Positions 44,356 to 53,048 of a DNA stretch of 64,000 nt are shown here, in pieces. A program made the translations under genes and the position numbers. Position 1 is the stretch's first letter. Every line of letters begins with the position of its first letter. This DNA is from an uncultured Bacteroidales bacterium (GTDB lineage Bacteria; Bacteroidota; Bacteroidia; Bacteroidales; Paludibacteraceae), in NCBI GenBank assembly GCA_902778935.1, contig CACYZT010000006.1, positions 1 to 64,000 on the forward strand. The letters run 5' to 3'. Below the pieces are notes generated by a model that worked only from the letters and a program-made list of their open reading frames with translations, was not told the origin of the DNA and ran no database searches.

Positions 44356-47300
44356 CCCTCCTCCTGTTTTTCCAGACATGCACGACGGTATTCACTCGGG
44401 GTCACACCGTAGGTGTTCTTGAAGCATTTCGCGAAATAGCGGCTGTCGTTCAGACCCACCATATAGGTCACTTCGGTGATGTTGTATTTGCGTTCCTCCA
44501 GCAGTTGTGCCGCGCGTTTGATACGTATCTCGCGGATGAACTCCACAGGACTGAGACCGGTCATGCTCTTCAGTTTGTTGAAGAATACCGTTCGTCCCAT
44601 ACCCATCTCTTCCACCAGTTCGTCCACCGTCAGCGTGTTGTTATCCATCTGTTTCTCCATCACAGCCAGCAGCTTGGCGAGGAAGGTATCGCCGGGCATC
44701 GGTTCATCGGGTTTGTTGGACTCCAGTCGCATCAGTCGCTGACGGTAACTCTGCTCCAGTTGACCGCGTTGCACAAGGATATTGTGAACGCGTGCGCGGA
44801 GGTACTCGGGTTCGAAGGGTTTGGTCACATAGTCGTCCGCACCGTATTCCAGTGCCTGCAACCGGCTCTCTATCGCCGTCTTGGCGGTCAGCAGGATGAC
44901 GGGGATGAAGTTATAGTCCGGATTCTTCTTGATGAACTGAGTTAGTTCCATTCCGTCCACTTTCGGCATCATCAGGTCGGTCACCACCAAGTCAATCGGT
45001 TTGGTGCGGATGATATGCTCCGCCTCTTCGCCGTTGCTGGCGGTCTCCACGTGATAATCCCTGCTCATGATGTTAGCGAGGAAATTACGCATATCCACGC
45101 TGTCGTCCACTACGAGTATGGTGCGTTTCAGTTCCTGCTGCTCCTGCTCCAGTTGGTCCATCTTGTCCTCGAAGGTCTGCGTGTAGGGCATCTGCGAAGC
45201 CGTGTGCTCTTCCTCCGTGATGAAGTCCACTTCGTCGCCGAAATGCTCTTTGCCTGTATGGAGCAGCACGGTAAAGGTGGTACCTTTACCTACTTCGCTC
45301 TCCACCTCTATATGACCGTGGTGCAGATCGACGAGCTCTTTGGTGAGGTTGAGTCCGATACCGGTGCCTGTGATGCCGGAGTTGTTCAACTCGTTGTTGC
45401 TCGAGAAGCGCTCAAAGAGCACACTCCTTTTCTCCGGCGCGATACCGATACCCTCGTCTTGAACGGCGAGCGTCACGAAGCCGGGCTTGGAGTCCACGAT
45501 GACGCGGATAGCTTTGCCTGCCGGTGTGAACTTGAAGGCATTGCTCAGCAGGTTCCATAGTATCGTGTCCATGCGGGCTCTGTCCACCCATACGGTCGAG
45601 TCCTCGGCTTTGTTGATGATCTCGAAGTGGATATGTTTCTCCGCTGCTTCTTTCTTGAAGTTCGCACTCGTGTCTTCCACCAGTTCGCTCAGCAGCGTCG
45701 GCTGTACTTTGAGTTTCATCTTCTGGTTCTGCACCTTGCGGAATTCCAGCAGTTGGTTCACCATGCGGAGCATACGCTGGCTATTGCTGTGTACGATCTC
45801 CAGCTGACTGCGAACGCTCTGACTGATGCGCTCCGTCTGGAGGATATTCTCTATCGGACTCACGATGAGCGTGAGCGGCGTACGCAACTCATGACTGATG
45901 TTGGTGAAAAAGCGCAACTTGATATCCGTCACCTGTTGCTCTACTTTCACGCGTTGCCGTAGTCCGTTATAGACGGAAACAGCGTATATCGTCAGTCCGA
46001 TGAGCAGGGCTATGCCCAGACAGTAGAGCAGCAAAGCCCACCAACTGAGCCATATAGGCCGCTCTACGTGAATCACGAGCTGGATGGCATTGTCCACATC
46101 GGCTCCTTCGCGGTTGGTGGACCGCACGTGGAAGATGTACGTCCCGTGCCGCAGGTTACTATAGGTGACGCGACGCAGGTTGGTCGGTTTGTTCCAGTTC
46201 TTGTCCACGCCTTCCAGCCAGTAGTAATAGTAAATCTTATTGATGCCTACGTAGTCGAGTGCTGCGTAGTCGATGGTGATGTTGCTTCCGTTCTCGATGG
46301 TGATAGTGTCGCCGCTCAAAGCCTCATCCTGTACCTCGATACCCGTGATGCGCAGCGGCGGAACGGAGTTGGAGTGACGGATGAGGGATGGGTCGAACGA
46401 GCAGTAGCCGTTCGAATATCCGAAGAGGATGGTGCTGTCAGCGGTCAGCAGCGCCTCGGCTTCCGTGAAGTAGGTGTTTTCTTCGCTCTCCAGCGCATCG
46501 TAGTAATAGAGGTCGCCTGTCTCGAGGTTCAACTGGGCGATGTCGCTCTCCGAGCAGAACCAGATGTTCGTTCCGTCGGCTACCATCGAGAGGATGATGT
46601 CGTGGAATGTCTCTACGTGAACGAGCTCTTCGGTCGAGTCCTTCGGGTCCAGCGTCAGCAGTCCTCCGCCGAACGAACCCAACCATAGGCGGTCGTGACA
46701 GTAGGTGATGGCGCGGATGTCGTAACTGGGGATGACCTTGCTCTCCATCGTCTCAAGCGCGATAAGCAGGATACCGGTCGTGGTGCCGCACCAGAGGGTG
46801 TTGCCTACCATCTCGATGTCACGCACTTTCATGCCGTGTCCTATCACCTGAGGTGCATCCCAACCATGACCGTTCCAGCGGATGATGTTCACGCCTCCGC
46901 CGTAGGTCGCTACATAGAGCGTACCGTCTCCGCCTTCCTCAATGTCATATATGTCCGGATGCGAAGTGGCAATCTTCTCTCCCTTCGCTATTCGTCCGTT
47001 TGCCCTTACCAGTCCTTGTCCTTTCGTGCCGTAGAGCAGACCGTGCTGAGTCTCCAGCGCACAATAGACGCCGGTCTCCGATTTGAGGAGCGTCAGCACG
47101 TTGCCGTCTTTCTTACTCACGAACGCCCGCACTTCGCCGTTGTCTCTGTCGGGACGACGCAGGTCGTGCAACTGGTACGGCGTCGGTTCCATCTTCACGC
47201 AATCGACACCGCCGTCGTAGGTGGCAATCCACATCTGACCGTCGCGGTCCACATACGCCGTGTGGATCATATTCGTCAGTCCCTCAATAGGATAGACCAA

Positions 47301-47927
47301 CTCGTCTTTGTCGTAGTCATAGTAACTCCAACCGCCGCCTGTCGGGTTCACCCATGTGCGGCCTTGGTTGTCTTCTATCAGGAAGAAGTTCCATCGCAAT
47401 TGACCGGCATAACGGCGGTCCAGCGGAGGCGTGAAGCGTTTCCATTGACCGAAACGGTACCGCATGATACCGTACTGCTCATCGGCCTGCCAGATGATAC
47501 CGCGGGAGTCCACTTTAGTCGTCTTGCCTGCCTCGGTCATCTCTACTAACATTCCTTCCGGCAAACTGTTGTAGGGCAGCTCGGTCGTCTTCTCGCGTGA
47601 GGCATCCAGACGGTAGTAATGACCGTCATACGTGCTCCACCATATCCGTTCCTGCTCGTCTTCGTAAATCATCTCCACGCGGTTGTTCACTTGCGCTTGG
47701 ATGCCGTTACTCATCGCTTTGTAGGTCTTGAATTCATACCCGTCGAACCGGTTCAGTCCGTCCCACGTACCCAGCCAGATGAAACCCTGCTTGTCCTGCA
47801 GGATAGCCATCACCGTGTTCTGACTCAACCCGTCCTTGATGGAGTAGTGCTGAACGACATAGTGCTCATGCCCTCTCGCCCCTACCGCGAGCAGAGTAAT
47901 CATTAGAAAAGAAAACAGTCTTCTCAT
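44352..47927 (-). CDS. Hybrid two-component sensor/regulator (HTCS)
   Basis: A 1191-residue one-protein signalling system. ATG 47927 gives a signal peptide (MRRLFSFLMITLLAVGARG); an ATG 14 codons upstream is less likely. Order, approximate residues: periplasmic Reg_prop propeller blades (SIKDGLSQNTVMAILQDKQGFIWLGTWDGLNRFDG and later, 20-540), Y_Y_Y domain (540-620), membrane helix (626-649), HisKA with phospho-His in ISHELRTPL (678), ATPase boxes NLLSNAFKFTP, DEGIGIAP and GTGIGLNL, receiver domain with Asp in VVTDLMMPKVDG (984), and a C-terminal AraC HTH. Such proteins sense oligosaccharides and switch on polysaccharide utilisation genes, but no SusC/D pair lies nearby. Its upstream region holds a 125-bp inverted-repeat element. 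Confidence 0.93.
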   Translation of the reverse strand: MRRLFSFLMITLLAVGARGHEHYVVQHYSIKDGLSQNTVMAILQDKQGFIWLGTWDGLNRFDGYEFKTYKAMSNGIQAQVNNRVEMIYEDEQERIWWSTYDGHYYRLDASREKTTELPYNSLPEGMLVEMTEAGKTTKVDSRGIIWQADEQYGIMRYRFGQWKRFTPPLDRRYAGQLRWNFFLIEDNQGRTWVNPTGGGWSYYDYDKDELVYPIEGLTNMIHTAYVDRDGQMWIATYDGGVDCVKMEPTPYQLHDLRRPDRDNGEVRAFVSKKDGNVLTLLKSETGVYCALETQHGLLYGTKGQGLVRANGRIAKGEKIATSHPDIYDIEEGGDGTLYVATYGGGVNIIRWNGHGWDAPQVIGHGMKVRDIEMVGNTLWCGTTTGILLIALETMESKVIPSYDIRAITYCHDRLWLGSFGGGLLTLDPKDSTEELVHVETFHDIILSMVADGTNIWFCSESDIAQLNLETGDLYYYDALESEENTYFTEAEALLTADSTILFGYSNGYCSFDPSLIRHSNSVPPLRITGIEVQDEALSGDTITIENGSNITIDYAALDYVGINKIYYYYWLEGVDKNWNKPTNLRRVTYSNLRHGTYIFHVRSTNREGADVDNAIQLVIHVERPIWLSWWALLLYCLGIALLIGLTIYAVSVYNGLRQRVKVEQQVTDIKLRFFTNISHELRTPLTLIVSPIENILQTERISQSVRSQLEIVHSNSQRMLRMVNQLLEFRKVQNQKMKLKVQPTLLSELVEDTSANFKKEAAEKHIHFEIINKAEDSTVWVDRARMDTILWNLLSNAFKFTPAGKAIRVIVDSKPGFVTLAVQDEGIGIAPEKRSVLFERFSSNNELNNSGITGTGIGLNLTKELVDLHHGHIEVESEVGKGTTFTVLLHTGKEHFGDEVDFITEEEHTASQMPYTQTFEDKMDQLEQEQQELKRTILVVDDSVDMRNFLANIMSRDYHVETASNGEEAEHIIRTKPIDLVVTDLMMPKVDGMELTQFIKKNPDYNFIPVILLTAKTAIESRLQALEYGADDYVTKPFEPEYLRARVHNILVQRGQLEQSYRQRLMRLESNKPDEPMPGDTFLAKLLAVMEKQMDNNTLTVDELVEEMGMGRTVFFNKLKSMTGLSPVEFIREIRIKRAAQLLEERKYNITEVTYMVGLNDSRYFAKCFKNTYGVTPSEYRRACLEKQEEG

Positions 47928-47994
47928 CAATTGTTCAATCGTATTTGTAGTCTGTCTGAAAACTCTCATTCCTCTTTGTGGTAACTGCGAATTA

Positions 47995-48172
47995 TATTTA
48001 TGTTTATGGCTGCTGAATTATTTTAATCTCTATTGAGATGAGGGTTGTTTGGATACTATGGGCTGCAAGTTTACTTGTGAGAACATATTAGCTAAATAAG
48101 CCTCGTTGTACGCAGTACTAAAATAATTCAGCAGTGTTTATCTATGTTTATTTACTATTATATTATATCTGT
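47995..48172 (-). repeat. Inverted-repeat element, copy A (upstream of the HTCS gene)
   Basis: A 125-bp core (48010-48134) has perfect 16-bp terminal inverted repeats CTGCTGAATTATTTTA. Inside are ATCTC/GAGAT, an ACTATG/CATATT arm around CAAG-TTTA-CTTG, and GTAC-GCA-GTAC, so it can fold into a cloverleaf. Copy B (49199-49375) has a core of the same length with six differences. Similarity extends outside the core on both sides. Confidence 0.75.
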
Positions 48173-48242
48173 CAGGCCACAGGCCGGTCTGTCAGCGTCA
48201 GCGGTCTGTCAACGCAGTGGTCTGTCAGCGTCAGCGGTCTAT
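48169..48242. repeat. Hairpin repeat cluster at the 3' end of rfbA
   Basis: Four units with the constant GGTCTGTCAG: GGCC-ACA-GGCC, CGTCAGCG, AC-GCA-GT and CGTCAGCG again. The last unit gives the final codons (IDR) and the TGA stop of rfbA. Confidence 0.8.
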
Positions 48243-49106
48243 CTTTGCTATCCTCTCCAGATACCGTCCGTACGCCGTCTTCATCTCTTTGCCGAGAGCC
48301 GCCAACTGCTCTGCGCTTATCCAACCGTTGCGGAACGCTATCTCCTCGATGCAGCTCACGTAGAATCCCTGGCGGTTCTGGATGGTAGCAATGAAATTAC
48401 CGGCATCCAGCAGACTGTCGCAGTTACCCGTGTCGAGCCATGCGAAACCGCGGCTGAACAGTTTCACCTTCAGCGTACCTTCCGATAGGTACAACTTGTT
48501 CAGGTCCGTAATCTCGTATTCGCCACGCGCACTCGGCTGCAGGTTCGCCGCTTTCTCGCATACGGTCTTGTCGTAGAAATACAAACCCGGTACGGCATAA
48601 TTGCTCTTCGGGTTAGCCGGTTTCTCCTCCAGACTCAGCACCTTGCCGTCCTCGTCAAACTCCACCACACCGTACGCACGCGGGTCTGCCACTTCGTAAC
48701 CGAAGATACACGCACCGCCTGCTTCCGCTGAAGCCACCGCCTCTTTGAGCATGTGACCGAAATGCTGACCGTAGAACATGTTATCGCCCAGGATGAGACA
48801 ACCCGGTTCGCCGTTCAGGAACTCGCGACCAAGTACAAAAGCCTGCGCCAGACCGTTCGGAACCAACTGCACTTTGTAACTCAATTTCATGCCGATACGG
48901 CTGCCGTCGCCTAACAACTCTTCGAACATCGGCAGGTCACGAGGCGTACTGATTACCAGCACTTCGCGGATGCCTGCTAACATCAGCGCACTAAGCGGAT
49001 AGTAAATCATCGGCTTGTCGTACACCGGCATAATCTGCTTACTGATTGCTTTGCTCAATGGGTACAAACGCGTTGCGCTTCCTCCCGCCAAAATAATTCC
49101 TTTCAT
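48231..49106 (-). CDS. rfbA: Glucose-1-phosphate thymidylyltransferase
   Basis: A 291-residue nucleotidyltransferase making dTDP-glucose from dTTP and glucose-1-phosphate, the first step to dTDP-rhamnose. The start [38 protein letters not shown] holds the GGxxTR and K-P-M loops; [29 protein letters not shown] and [19 protein letters not shown] complete the RmlA signature. Normal length. Other rml genes are not in the window. The stop codon lies in a hairpin repeat. The gene has a long leader of about 355 nt containing another repeat cluster and element copy B. Confidence 0.94.
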   Translation of the reverse strand: MKGIILAGGSATRLYPLSKAISKQIMPVYDKPMIYYPLSALMLAGIREVLVISTPRDLPMFEELLGDGSRIGMKLSYKVQLVPNGLAQAFVLGREFLNGEPGCLILGDNMFYGQHFGHMLKEAVASAEAGGACIFGYEVADPRAYGVVEFDEDGKVLSLEEKPANPKSNYAVPGLYFYDKTVCEKAANLQPSARGEYEITDLNKLYLSEGTLKVKLFSRGFAWLDTGNCDSLLDAGNFIATIQNRQGFYVSCIEEIAFRNGWISAEQLAALGKEMKTAYGRYLERIAKIDR

Positions 49107-49198
49107 ATTCTTTTTTGTTTTATAGTTTTCTTCGTGTTTTTTTTGTGGCTGCCGCGAATTTTATGTAACAGCTGCTTTAATGTAATAGCTACGACTTT

Positions 49199-49375
49199 TA
49201 TTTATGTTTATGGCTGATGAATTATTTTAATCTCGATAGAGATGAGGGTTGTTTGGATAATATGGGCTGCAAGTTTACTTGTGAGACCATAGTAGCTAAA
49301 TAAGCCTCGTTGTACGCAGTACTAAAATAATTCAGCAGTGTTTATCTTTTTTTTATTTACTATTATAAAATATCT
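49199..49375 (-). repeat. Inverted-repeat element, copy B (in the rfbA leader)
   Basis: Core 49214-49338, 125 bp, with terminal repeats CTGATGAATTATTTTA and TAAAATAATTCAGCAG (one mismatch). Same internal arms as copy A; the arm AATATG/CATAGT differs from copy A's ACTATG/CATATT. It is in the same orientation to the downstream gene as copy A. Confidence 0.75.
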
Positions 49376-49462
49376 GTCAGTGCAACGTTCTGTCAGGCGT
49401 AGCCGGTCTTACAGCGTCAGCGGTCCTACAGCCCGAAGGGCGGTCAATGGCTATGCCATTAT
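49375..49462. repeat. Hairpin repeat cluster in the rfbA leader
   Basis: Units with CTGTCAG/CGGTC flanks: a TGCAACGT unit, GGC-GTA-GCC, CAGCGTCAGCGG, GCCC-GAA-GGGC, and finally ATGGC-TAT-GCCAT. Confidence 0.75.
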
Positions 49463-49471
49463 TTCGGTCTG

Positions 49472-49502
49472 CAAAATTACAAAAAAAAAATGACACATGC
49501 AA
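49472..49502 (-). promoter_or_regulatory. Promoter for rfbA
   Basis: Minus strand TTG (49502-49500), 20-bp spacer, TAATTTTG (49479-49472). Transcription would begin near 49465, giving a leader of about 355 nt to the ATG at 49106. Confidence 0.68.
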
Positions 49503-49541
49503 GTTTTGTGTCAATTTTTACACATAAATGTGTACTTTTTG

Positions 49542-50426
49542 TTAAATTATGCCTAAAATCGCCACAATAAGCGTTGTGAGCATCAGCACCGGCATCTGCT
49601 TGTCCAGCCGCTCGCTATGCGTCCATACGTACCATAGATGCCATGCCCATACGGGTGTGATACAGAGCGTCCAGACATGGCCGTAGAGCACGAAAAGCAA
49701 CAAGCATCCGAGCAGCAAACAGGTGTGATAGACTCTGCCGCCGCGTTGGCCGAGCAAACTCGCAAACGTGTGCTTGCCGTGCGCACGGTCGTTCGCCATA
49801 TCGCGTATGTTGTTCAGGTTCAGCACACCTACGCATGGCAAACCGATGGCCGCACCGCACATCGCTACTTCCCAACTCATCGTCTGCGTCTCCAGATAAT
49901 ACGCACCCATCGTACTCAGCAGACCGAAGAACAGAAACACACCTAAGTCACCTAATCCGACGTAACCGTAACTGTGCTTACCTAATGTGTACGTCACTGC
50001 ACCCACCATAGCGAGCGCACCTAAGGCAAAAAAGACGATACTCTGCACGCAGAACAAACTGCCGAATGCGCTGTATATCAATGCTGTACCGAATAGCACG
50101 CACAGGGCAGCAAATAACCAAATCATCTTTTTTATCTGCGCCATGGTGATGGCACCCGACTGCAGTCCGTAGGCTGCCCGTTCGCGCTGCTCGCTGTCCG
50201 TACCTTTGAGCGCATCGCCCAACTCATTGCTCAGATTGCTCAGTATCTGCAAACTCAGCGTCGTGCCTATCGCCAGCACAAAAACAATCGTAAACCGTAA
50301 ATCGTCCAATCGTAAATTTGCAGCGTCCAATCGTAAATCAGAAGCGGCTAATCCGCTTCCTAAGATAATTCCTGACATTGACAGCGGCAATGTCCTCAAC
50401 CGCAATGACTGAATATAAGGATTCAT
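49542..50426 (-). CDS. menA: 1,4-dihydroxy-2-naphthoate polyprenyltransferase
   Basis: A 294-residue UbiA-superfamily membrane enzyme of menaquinone synthesis, attaching the prenyl chain to DHNA. Its start YIQSLRLRTLPLSMSGIILGSGLA is typical of MenA. The first prenyl-diphosphate motif is in NLSNELGDALKGTDSEQR (N-x3-D-x3-D type) and the second is LNNIRDMANDRAHGK. Eight or nine helices are predicted. Codons 25-40 (ASDLRLDAANLRLDDLRFT) are encoded by AATCGTAAAT-type tandem repeats and sit between helix 1 and 2, where an insertion is tolerated. It has a clear promoter facing away from the next gene. Confidence 0.92.
   Translation of the reverse strand: MNPYIQSLRLRTLPLSMSGIILGSGLAASDLRLDAANLRLDDLRFTIVFVLAIGTTLSLQILSNLSNELGDALKGTDSEQRERAAYGLQSGAITMAQIKKMIWLFAALCVLFGTALIYSAFGSLFCVQSIVFFALGALAMVGAVTYTLGKHSYGYVGLGDLGVFLFFGLLSTMGAYYLETQTMSWEVAMCGAAIGLPCVGVLNLNNIRDMANDRAHGKHTFASLLGQRGGRVYHTCLLLGCLLLFVLYGHVWTLCITPVWAWHLWYVWTHSERLDKQMPVLMLTTLIVAILGII
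50285..50340 (-). repeat. AATCGTAA / CCAATCGTAAAT repeats inside menA
   Basis: Several 7-10 bp variants of AATCGTAA and CGTCCAATCGTAAAT lie in frame in menA, coding LRLDAANLRLDD. Confidence 0.75.
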
Positions 50427-50459
50427 AGAGCCTATTTTGTATTAAATCCAAAAGTGCTG

Positions 50460-50491
50460 CAAAGGTAGTGCTTTTTTGCGATATATGCAAA
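50460..50491 (-). promoter_or_regulatory. Promoter for menA
   Basis: Minus strand TTTG (50491-50488), 20-bp spacer, TACCTTTG (50467-50460). The -33 box is again in TTTGCATATAT. Confidence 0.72.
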
Positions 50492-50520
50492 TAAAGTCTA
50501 TGTTTTTTTTTGCAAAAATG

Positions 50521-50552
50521 TTTGCATATTTCAAAAAAAAGCAGTACCTTTG
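50521..50552 (+). promoter_or_regulatory. Promoter for the 50691 gene
   Basis: TTTG at 50521-50524, 20-bp spacer, TACCTTTG at 50545-50552, followed by CAGCGATTTATAA. The leader of about 130 nt contains a GGGTGATTATT-type tandem repeat (50588-50630). Confidence 0.7.
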
Positions 50553-50690
50553 CAGCGATTTATAAGCATTAACTATTGTACCTTTATTGGGCTATTATTG
50601 GGTGGTTATTGGGTGATTATTGGGTTGTTAATCCGTTAGTCAGCGAACCACAAGCGTACCTCAAGCATACTCATACGTATAAAAACATAT

Positions 50691-51146
50691 ATGGCAACAG
50701 TTAATTACCAAGACCCTGTCCGCGACATCCGCGGCACCTTCCGCAAAGGCGGTATCATCAACCGCCGAAAAGCCTATCGCGACGACAAAGGTCGCATCGT
50801 CAATGAGTCCGCTCCCGAAGCCTATGTTGTCCGCCATCCGCGCGACTGGAAGCGCAACCCTGCTACCGGCAAGGAACTTGAGTGTCAGAACCGCTTCAAA
50901 GCTGCTTCGGCCGAGACTAAACGCATCCTGCTCGCTGCCAAGCCCGAAGCTTATGCGGCTGCTCATAACGGTTCTCTCCCGTCCGAAGAAGACCTCAACA
51001 TCCTCCGCTACTGGCAAACCCGCTTCCAAAATCAACTCCGTCGTGCTGAGCCGGACGCACCCTTAGACCCCATGACGGGCAAACGTAAGCGCTATTCCCG
51101 TCTCGATGCTTTCATCCGCACATGCCTCATGCGCGAAATGCAGTAA
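50691..51146 (+). CDS. Hypothetical basic protein, 151 residues
   Basis: No family recognised. The protein is basic and has no signal peptide or membrane segment, so it is probably cytoplasmic. Its N-terminal half is rich in Arg/Lys/Asp (VNYQDPVRDIRGTFRKGGIINRRKAYRDDKGRIVN), and its C-terminal half is helical (LECQNRFKAASAETKRILLA ... ILRYWQTRFQNQLRR ... YSRLDAFIRTCLMREMQ). The layout of a strand-rich start, a QxRF-x-A helix and a final AYxW/AFxRxxL helix recalls the small proteins at 52720 and 53049. It has its own promoter and a long leader. Real coding is supported by the promoter and by codon use like the neighbours. Confidence 0.65.
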   Translation: MATVNYQDPVRDIRGTFRKGGIINRRKAYRDDKGRIVNESAPEAYVVRHPRDWKRNPATGKELECQNRFKAASAETKRILLAAKPEAYAAAHNGSLPSEEDLNILRYWQTRFQNQLRRAEPDAPLDPMTGKRKRYSRLDAFIRTCLMREMQ

Positions 51147-51545
51147 CCTGCCATCCGAGTGTTCTGTGCTCGCAACCTCCGTCTGCGAGAAGATCTACCT
51201 CTCCGGCTCCTAAACCAGCCTTCCTTCTATCTGTAATATCTACATCTGTATAATCAGTATGTATGTTTTTATCTCGATTTCCTTTCTTATTATTTTCTTT
51301 TTTGGACAACTTTTTTTGTTTTTAATTCTTGTATATCACTAATAATGAGCGAAATGTGATTTTGTTTTGGATAACTTTAAAAATTTTCTCAAAAAAATCT
51401 TGCCAAAAAATTTGCTCATGTCAAATAAAAGCAGTAATTTTGCACCGTTTTTCAGAAAAAGAGTTTTTTTAGATATTCCTAATCCAACCCTGTACAAGAC
51501 TACATGAAGTCTTAGCAAATAATTCAACATTAAAAACTTTTAGGT
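51147..51545. other. 399-bp gene-free stretch
   Basis: No gene, RNA or clear terminator is seen after the 50691 gene; the first part is GC-balanced, the rest AT-rich. It holds the promoter at 51411-51442 and about 100 nt of leader for the next gene. Confidence 0.5.
51411..51442 (+). promoter_or_regulatory. Promoter for the 51546 gene
   Basis: TTTG at 51411-51414, 20-bp spacer, AGCAGTAATTTTGCACCG with the -7 box TAATTTTG at 51435-51442. Confidence 0.7.
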
Positions 51546-52409
51546 ATGTTAAAAGAAATTAAAATCAAAAGTTTTAAGTTATTAAATGAAGTAAGTTTTC
51601 GTCATACGGCTTACTTAAGCAAATCCGCCGTAAATGCGGATAAAAACGGGATAGCGTCCATCCCGTACTTGAACAGGATTCTGGCTGCGGATCCTGGTGA
51701 TTTTTATGATGAATTAGTGGATACGTATGCTACGATTAAAACTGAACATCCGCGAACCACGGATGCCGGTGTTACACCGCCCGTAGCCGATAGTTTTGTG
51801 ATATGGGGACGCATGTATGTCATTGCTTACTTTGCCTTGTTTTACAATGATTTCTGGCGCAAGTCTGTCCTCCCCAGAATGATATCTTTACAGCCGAAGC
51901 AGGCGCTCAAAGCGGAAATGAGAATCGCTGCTGCGCGTATTGATGAATATTATAAGGAGAAAGAATTGATAACGAAAGAGATGATGGCAGCTGAAGCACC
52001 GACTCCTAACGAAACGGTTGCTAAACCCCCAAAAAATGTCACGCCCCAAAAAGCGGCAATAGGAAGACCCTCACAGCAACTTTTCTATTCCTACCAAACT
52101 GAGTTGCAACAAAAAGACCTTGTACTCGCCTTCCTCAAAAAGCACAATCTCTCTTCACAGAATATTAACTGTGAAAATGATAGTACGCTCAATAAGTATC
52201 TCGCCTCCATTTATTGGCGGTGGCAGGATTTGGGATTTGTACCGGCAGAACCGCTTCCGACGGCTTTTTATAAGTTCCTTGCTGAGAATTGTAAACTGGG
52301 TTTCTCTGTGGCAAAGAAATCATTTACTAATCGCATGGGAGAAATATTAAAGCATAGGGAAAAGTATTTGGGTATATGGGGTGAAGTGACAGAATTTTTT
52401 CAAAAATAA
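51546..52409 (+). CDS. Hypothetical protein, 287 residues
   Basis: No family recognised with confidence. Soluble, no signal peptide. The N-terminal 150 residues look like a helical domain (LLNEVSFRHTAYLSKSAVNADKNGIASIPYLNRILAADPGDFYDELVDTY and VIWGRMYVIAYFALFYNDFWRKSVLPRMI). A linker rich in Pro, Thr and Lys (about 152-180) leads to a second helical domain with DLVLAFLKKHNLSSQ, YWRWQDLGFVPAEPLPTAFYKFLAEN and FTNRMGEILKHREKYLGIWGEV. The codon use is more AT-rich than in the core genes, which with the neighbours suggests an accessory locus. It has a clear promoter and a terminator. Confidence 0.68.
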   Translation: MLKEIKIKSFKLLNEVSFRHTAYLSKSAVNADKNGIASIPYLNRILAADPGDFYDELVDTYATIKTEHPRTTDAGVTPPVADSFVIWGRMYVIAYFALFYNDFWRKSVLPRMISLQPKQALKAEMRIAAARIDEYYKEKELITKEMMAAEAPTPNETVAKPPKNVTPQKAAIGRPSQQLFYSYQTELQQKDLVLAFLKKHNLSSQNINCENDSTLNKYLASIYWRWQDLGFVPAEPLPTAFYKFLAENCKLGFSVAKKSFTNRMGEILKHREKYLGIWGEVTEFFQK

Positions 52410-52481
52410 TTAGGCACAAACAATTTTCATTAGGAGGCTCTTCTCCATTGATTTTTCTAAGGGAATAATGGTACTTCATTT

Positions 52482-52519
52482 GGCACATAGGTGACATATT
52501 CGCCTATGTGCCGTTTTTG
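52482..52519 (+). terminator. Terminator after the 51546 gene
   Basis: A perfect 10-bp stem GGCACATAGG/CCTATGTGCC (52482-52491 and 52503-52512) is followed by GTTTTTG. Confidence 0.8.
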
Positions 52520-52545
52520 ATTTTTTCCCCTCCGCCAAAATGCAG

Positions 52546-52553
52546 TAATTTTG
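52546..52553 (+). promoter_or_regulatory. Probable promoter -7 box for the 52720 gene
   Basis: GCAGTAATTTTGCACCG contains TAATTTTG and copies the -7 context of the 51435 promoter. A TTTG lies upstream at 52516, but the spacing of 26 bp is too long, so the -33 box is uncertain. Confidence 0.5.
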
Positions 52554-52579
52554 CACCGTCTTTCGGATAGAAAAGATAG

Positions 52580-52626
52580 TCTGAACGGACGGCGCTTTTC
52601 GTTTTATCCTCAGTCGCCCGTTCAGA
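52580..52626 (+). other. Leader hairpin before the 52720 gene
   Basis: TCTGAACGG (52580-52588) pairs with CCGTTCAGA (52618-52626) around a 29-nt loop. It begins about 25 nt after the -7 box, within a leader of about 160 nt. Confidence 0.5.
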
Positions 52627-52719
52627 AAAAAAGGATAAGTCCGTCAGACATGCGCGCATTATTTATATTTTGTTAAACACTTTAAAACCTCTCGATGTAT
52701 AGGCAATCGTAATAAAACT

Positions 52720-53046
52720 ATGGCTAAAATTAGTCCAATGACCCACATCGATTCAATATCGGGTAAATATGCAAAGACAGACCAAGTGTACACGAAGGTA
52801 CGCGCGTTTGACGAACAAACCTTCGGTGTGCGACTCAAGCACCCGGCGACCAACGAACCGCCTTCGGCGGGACAGCAGACCTCGCAAGCCAAACTGGCTT
52901 CTGTGGCTGCACTCGTCAAAACGGCTCTGGCGGACGCAGCACAGAAAGCTACACTCAAAGCAGAGTGGAAAGCGCAGAAAAAGTACAAAACGCTTGTTTC
53001 TTACGCGTTCCATAAGTTGTATCACTCGGAGCAACAAGGAGGTTAA
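52720..53046 (+). CDS. Hypothetical small basic protein, 108 residues
   Basis: No known family. The protein opens with ISPMTHIDSISGKYAKTDQVYTKVRAFDEQTFGVRLKHPATNEPPSAGQ and continues as an Ala/Lys-rich helix pair ending KYKTLVSYAFHKLYHSE. The next gene has the same plan (DPIDYISGKISRKFRTVYLRRKSSDRRF ... VRQRFQAV ... MNAYLWLVCGREY), so the two adjacent genes are probably old duplicates. No signal peptide. It stops 2 bp before the next start, so the pair is co-transcribed. Confidence 0.68.
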   Translation: MAKISPMTHIDSISGKYAKTDQVYTKVRAFDEQTFGVRLKHPATNEPPSAGQQTSQAKLASVAALVKTALADAAQKATLKAEWKAQKKYKTLVSYAFHKLYHSEQQGG

Positions 53047-53048
53047 TC

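Noticed and set aside
48169..48242. CRISPR-like or tandem satellite at the rfbA end
   Set aside because: Units are only about 15-20 bp with no unique spacers of constant length.
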